A DNA stretch of 7,893 nucleotides, taken from the NCBI GenBank assembly GCA_964194935.1, contig CAXMOL010000121.1:1-7893 (forward strand), in the 5' to 3' direction. Both the position numbers and the translations under genes were made by a program. How positions within the stretch are numbered: the stretch's first letter is position 1; every line of letters starts with the position of its first letter. The notes below the pieces were generated by a model, which was not told the DNA's origin, did not search any database, and saw only the letters and a list, made by a program, of their open reading frames with translations. Source of the DNA: JACZWZ01 sp964194935. GTDB taxonomy: Bacteria > Actinomycetota > Acidimicrobiia > Spongiisociales > UBA11373. This document shows positions 5,411-7,893 of the stretch, piece after piece.

Positions 5411-6334
5411 ATGCCCGACGCACTCGTTCACGCACGCGGCCTTCGCAAGGAGTTCGGCGACCTCGTCGCCGTTGACGGCGTGGATTTCGAAGTGCGAGCC
5501 GGCGAAGCCTTCGGGTTCCTAGGACCCAATGGAGCCGGAAAGTCATCGACGATGAAGATGATCGGCGCCGTCTCGCCTCGCACCGCCGGCGACCTGCAGG
5601 TGCTGGGCAGGGACCCGGATGAGCGAGGACAAGAGATCAGGGCCAGGCTCGGTGTAGTGCCGCAGGAGGACAACCTCGACCAAGAACTGACGGTCTACGA
5701 GAACCTGCTCATCTACGGGCGCTACTTCGGCATGAGCCGCAAGGTGATCAACGAACGTATCGACGACCTGCTCTCTTTCGCTCAGCTCGATGAGCGGCGC
5801 GACAGCAAGGTCGAGCCATTGTCGGGAGGCATGAAACGGCGGCTCACCATCGCTCGCGGTCTCATCAACACGCCGGAACTGCTCCTCCTCGATGAGCCAA
5901 CCACCGGTCTCGATCCGCAAGCGCGCCACCTTCTCTGGGACCGGCTGTACCGACTCAAGCGGGACGGCGTCACCCTCATCATCACGACGCACTACATGGA
6001 CGAGGCCGAGCAACTTTGCGACCGACTAGTGATCATGGACAACGGAAAAATCGTCGCAGAAGGGTCACCGCGGGAACTGATCGAGAAGCACACACGACGT
6101 GAAGTGCTCGAAGTGCGGTTCCCGGTCGGCACCCAGGAGGAGCACGCGGCGCAGCTTGAAGGCCTGGCTCCCCGCATCGAGGTGCTCCCTGATCGCGTTC
6201 TGCTCTACACCGACGACGCCGACCAAACCTCCGACGATGTGCACGCCAAGGTCGAACCCGAATCGACCGTGAGCCGACGCTCGACTCTCGAGGATGTCTT
6301 CTTGCGGCTCACCGGCAGGACGCTGGTCGACTGA
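5411..6334 (+). CDS. ABC-2 type exporter ATP-binding protein, NodI/DrrA-like
   Basis: Cytoplasmic ATPase subunit of an ABC exporter, 307 residues, with a complete set of motifs: Walker A GPNGAGKS (38-45), Q-loop Q85 in VVPQEDNLD, signature LSGGMKRR (137-144), Walker B LLLLDE (157-162), D-loop GLDPQ (166-170) and H-loop H194 in TTHYMDEAE. The stretch from VVPQEDNLDQELTVYENLL through YGRYFGM (82-107) and the LSGGMKRR signature strongly resemble NodI, the lipo-chito-oligosaccharide exporter ATPase, and related drug exporters. The C-terminal STLEDVFLRLTGR (291-303) is the usual tail of the DrrA/NodI/CcmA-like group. Nothing indicates a Nod factor pathway here, so the substrate is open: lipid, glycolipid or drug. 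The TGA overlaps the next ATG as TGATG, so translation of the first permease is probably coupled. No Shine-Dalgarno supports the start; no in-frame alternative exists nearby upstream. Confidence 0.93.
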   Translation: MPDALVHARGLRKEFGDLVAVDGVDFEVRAGEAFGFLGPNGAGKSSTMKMIGAVSPRTAGDLQVLGRDPDERGQEIRARLGVVPQEDNLDQELTVYENLLIYGRYFGMSRKVINERIDDLLSFAQLDERRDSKVEPLSGGMKRRLTIARGLINTPELLLLDEPTTGLDPQARHLLWDRLYRLKRDGVTLIITTHYMDEAEQLCDRLVIMDNGKIVAEGSPRELIEKHTRREVLEVRFPVGTQEEHAAQLEGLAPRIEVLPDRVLLYTDDADQTSDDVHAKVEPESTVSRRSTLEDVFLRLTGRTLVD

Positions 6335-7113
6335 TGACACTCGTTCATTCGGGGCGGGTGGTCGAAGCTTCAGCGCGGGTATACCGCAGGACATGGCGCG
6401 GCAGCGTCATCAGCACCTTCTTCAACCCGATTCTCTACCTGTTGGCGATGGGTGTTGGACTGGGCAAGTTGGTCGACGATGGTTCCGGTGCCGCCAACCT
6501 CGGAGGGCTCGAGTACCTCACGTTCCTCGCACCCGGCCTGCTGGCCGCGACCGCAATGATGACGGGAGCCGGCGATGCCTCCTGGCCGGTGATGGCCGGC
6601 ATCAAATGGCGCAAGACCTATGACGCCATCCTGGCCACACCGGTCGGGGTATTCGATCTCGTCGTCGGCCACCTCTCATGGGTAGGGGTGCGACTCCTTT
6701 TTGTCACCGTCGTCTACTCCGGTGTGATGACGGCCTTCGGTGCCACCACGATCACCCAGGGTGTACTTGCCGTCCCGCCTGCAGTACTCACCGGGCTCGG
6801 ATTCTCAGCGATCATCACCGCATACACCGCTCGCCTTCAGGACGAACAAGGGCTGTCGGCCATGTTCCGGTTCGGCATCATGCCGCTGTTTCTGTTCTCT
6901 GGAACGTTCTTCCCGATTTCACAACTACCGGGCTGGATTCAGCCAGTCGCCCAGGCGACTCCTCTGTTCCACGGCGTATCACTGTGTCGGGGACTGGCAC
7001 TTGGAGTCGGGTTCGAGGCCAATCCTGCTGTCAGCGTCGCCTACCTCGTCGGGTTGCTGGTTGTCGGCACACTCCTGGCGACCCGGCTGATGGGGCGAAG
7101 GCTGATCAAATGA
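6334..7113 (+). CDS. ABC-2 type exporter permease, NodJ/DrrB-like (first of two)
   Basis: Integral membrane subunit of 259 residues with the ABC-2 permease pattern of about six helices: a first helix ending NPILYLLAMGVGLGKLV (31-47), the coupling-helix-like segment WRKTYDAILATPVG (92-105), MPLFLFSGTFFPISQLPGW (183-201), and the C-terminal TPLFHGVSLCRGLALG (209-224), followed by a last helix (about 232-250) and a basic end RLMGRRLIK. It begins on the last base of the ATPase stop (TGATG) and its stop overlaps the next permease as ATGA, so the three genes form a tight operon. It should pair with the ATPase, either as one half of a heterodimer with the second permease or as a homodimer. Substrate unknown. 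Confidence 0.92.
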   Translation: MTLVHSGRVVEASARVYRRTWRGSVISTFFNPILYLLAMGVGLGKLVDDGSGAANLGGLEYLTFLAPGLLAATAMMTGAGDASWPVMAGIKWRKTYDAILATPVGVFDLVVGHLSWVGVRLLFVTVVYSGVMTAFGATTITQGVLAVPPAVLTGLGFSAIITAYTARLQDEQGLSAMFRFGIMPLFLFSGTFFPISQLPGWIQPVAQATPLFHGVSLCRGLALGVGFEANPAVSVAYLVGLLVVGTLLATRLMGRRLIK

Positions 7114-7893
7114 CCGATTCGGCAACGCTGCGGACCCGGATCACCCCACCGATCCTCATCGGTGGTGGCGCATCCAAGATTCTGGAGCGCAATGTCCTCG
7201 TCTATCGACGTCTGTGGCTCATCGTCTTCTCTGGATTCTTCGAGCCCATCTTCTATCTGTTCTCGATCGGGATCGGACTCGGCGAGCTGGTGGGTGATGT
7301 CACCGGGCCAGGTGGCGCCCCAATCGAATATGCCGCCTTCGTAGCCCCTGCTCTTCTCGGCGCATCAGCTATGAACGGAGCGATCTTCGAGTCGACCTTC
7401 AACATCTTCTTCAAGCTCCGGTACGGCAAGGTGTACGACGCCATCCTTGCGACCCCGATGCTGCCGCGGCACATCGCCGTCGGCGAGATCGCCTGGTCTC
7501 TCGGGCGAGGTGTGCTCTACGCCTCGGCGTTCCTGATCGTCATTACAGCCTTCGGATATGTGCACTCGGCGTGGGCGATCATGGCCGTCCCCGCCGCGGT
7601 GCTGATCGGGTTTGCTTTCGGAGCCGTCGGGATGGCGACCACCACGTTTATGAAGTCGTGGCAGGACTTCGACCTCGTCAACATGGTGACGCTCCCGCTC
7701 TTTCTCTTCTCGGGAACCTTCTACCCCCTCGACGTCTACCCCGAGATCTTCCAGGTCATCACCAAGTTCTCACCGCTCTATCACGGGGTCGAGTTGATTC
7801 GGTCGCTCACGCTGGGCGTGTTCGACTTCAGCCTGGTTGGCCACATCGCCTTCTTAGTGGTCATGGGTGGCATCGGAGTAGCCATCACCTCCC
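7110..7893 (+). CDS. ABC-2 type exporter permease, NodJ/DrrB-like (second, 3' end beyond the window)
   Basis: A reading frame from ATG 7110 is open to the window edge (261 complete codons, no stop). It encodes a second ABC-2 permease: a hydrophilic N-terminus (1-24), LERNVLVYRRLWLIVFSG (25-42) into helix 1, FEPIFYLFSIGIGLGELVG (44-62), RYGKVYDAILATP (104-116), TLPLFLFSGTFYPLDVYP (194-211) and SPLYHGVELIRSLTLGVFD (221-239), then the start of the last helix. These NodJ-like landmarks match those of the preceding gene at the same relative positions, but the proteins are clearly diverged. It starts within the previous stop (ATGA). Judging by the first permease with its shorter N-terminus, only about 10-25 residues should be missing. 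The most likely role is the partner half of a heterodimeric exporter. Confidence 0.92.
   Translation, partial: MTDSATLRTRITPPILIGGGASKILERNVLVYRRLWLIVFSGFFEPIFYLFSIGIGLGELVGDVTGPGGAPIEYAAFVAPALLGASAMNGAIFESTFNIFFKLRYGKVYDAILATPMLPRHIAVGEIAWSLGRGVLYASAFLIVITAFGYVHSAWAIMAVPAAVLIGFAFGAVGMATTTFMKSWQDFDLVNMVTLPLFLFSGTFYPLDVYPEIFQVITKFSPLYHGVELIRSLTLGVFDFSLVGHIAFLVVMGGIGVAITS

Noticed and set aside
5543..6013. Leftward open frame (156 codons) inside the ABC ATPase gene
   Set aside because: It lies opposite the Walker A to H-loop coding region, where codon constraint on the real gene creates stop-free antisense frames.
5411..7893. Genuine nodulation (nodIJ) transporter
   Set aside because: The ATPase and permeases resemble NodI/NodJ in motif, but no nod biosynthesis genes or symbiotic context are visible, and the same family includes drug and lipid exporters of actinobacteria.

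Overview
The window is an ordinary stretch of high-GC, densely packed bacterial chromosome. Several features suggest an uncultured actinobacterium, possibly of the Acidimicrobiia type: high GC, weak or absent Shine-Dalgarno sequences, TANNNT -10-like boxes only 8-10 bases before some ATGs, a secreted protein with a Thr/Pro linker, and a nodulation/daunorubicin-type ABC exporter. That placement is inference from gene content and style; no rRNA or taxonomic marker is present. I see no insertion sequence, prophage, CRISPR array, tRNA or rRNA.

Layout from left to right. Bases 1-91 are an upstream region, with a doubtful leftward gene start at its left end. A small zinc-ribbon membrane protein of the DUF983 family runs rightward (92-469) and meets, tail to tail, a leftward DUF885 metallopeptidase-like protein (466-2133). 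The two share a palindromic CTAG that supplies a TAG stop to each strand. A 59-base divergent promoter region separates the peptidase gene from azlC-azlD (2193-3211), which encode the two subunits of a branched-chain amino acid exporter and overlap by ATGA. azlD converges on a leftward gene (3261-4115) for an N-terminally anchored secreted protein with a Thr/Pro stalk and a single Ca-binding DxDGDG loop. That gene diverges, over 68 bases, from a rhodanese-less thiI (4184-5332) for tRNA 4-thiouridine and/or thiazole sulfur transfer. The right third (5411 to the edge) is a three-gene ABC-2 exporter operon. It encodes one NodI/DrrA-like ATPase and two different NodJ/DrrB-like permeases. The second permease is open to the window edge with no stop, so a search for complete ORFs misses it.

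How the genes fit together. Two cassettes look functionally coupled: azlCD and the ABC operon, both with overlapping start and stop codons. The cytosolic peptidase divergent from an amino acid exporter could relieve amino acid excess after peptide breakdown, but that is conjecture. The remaining neighbours look unrelated. I find no clear evidence of an undescribed multi-gene system. The items most worth a second look are the two-permease ABC exporter, the secreted DxDGDG protein, the atypical ThiI, and the leaderless-style promoters.
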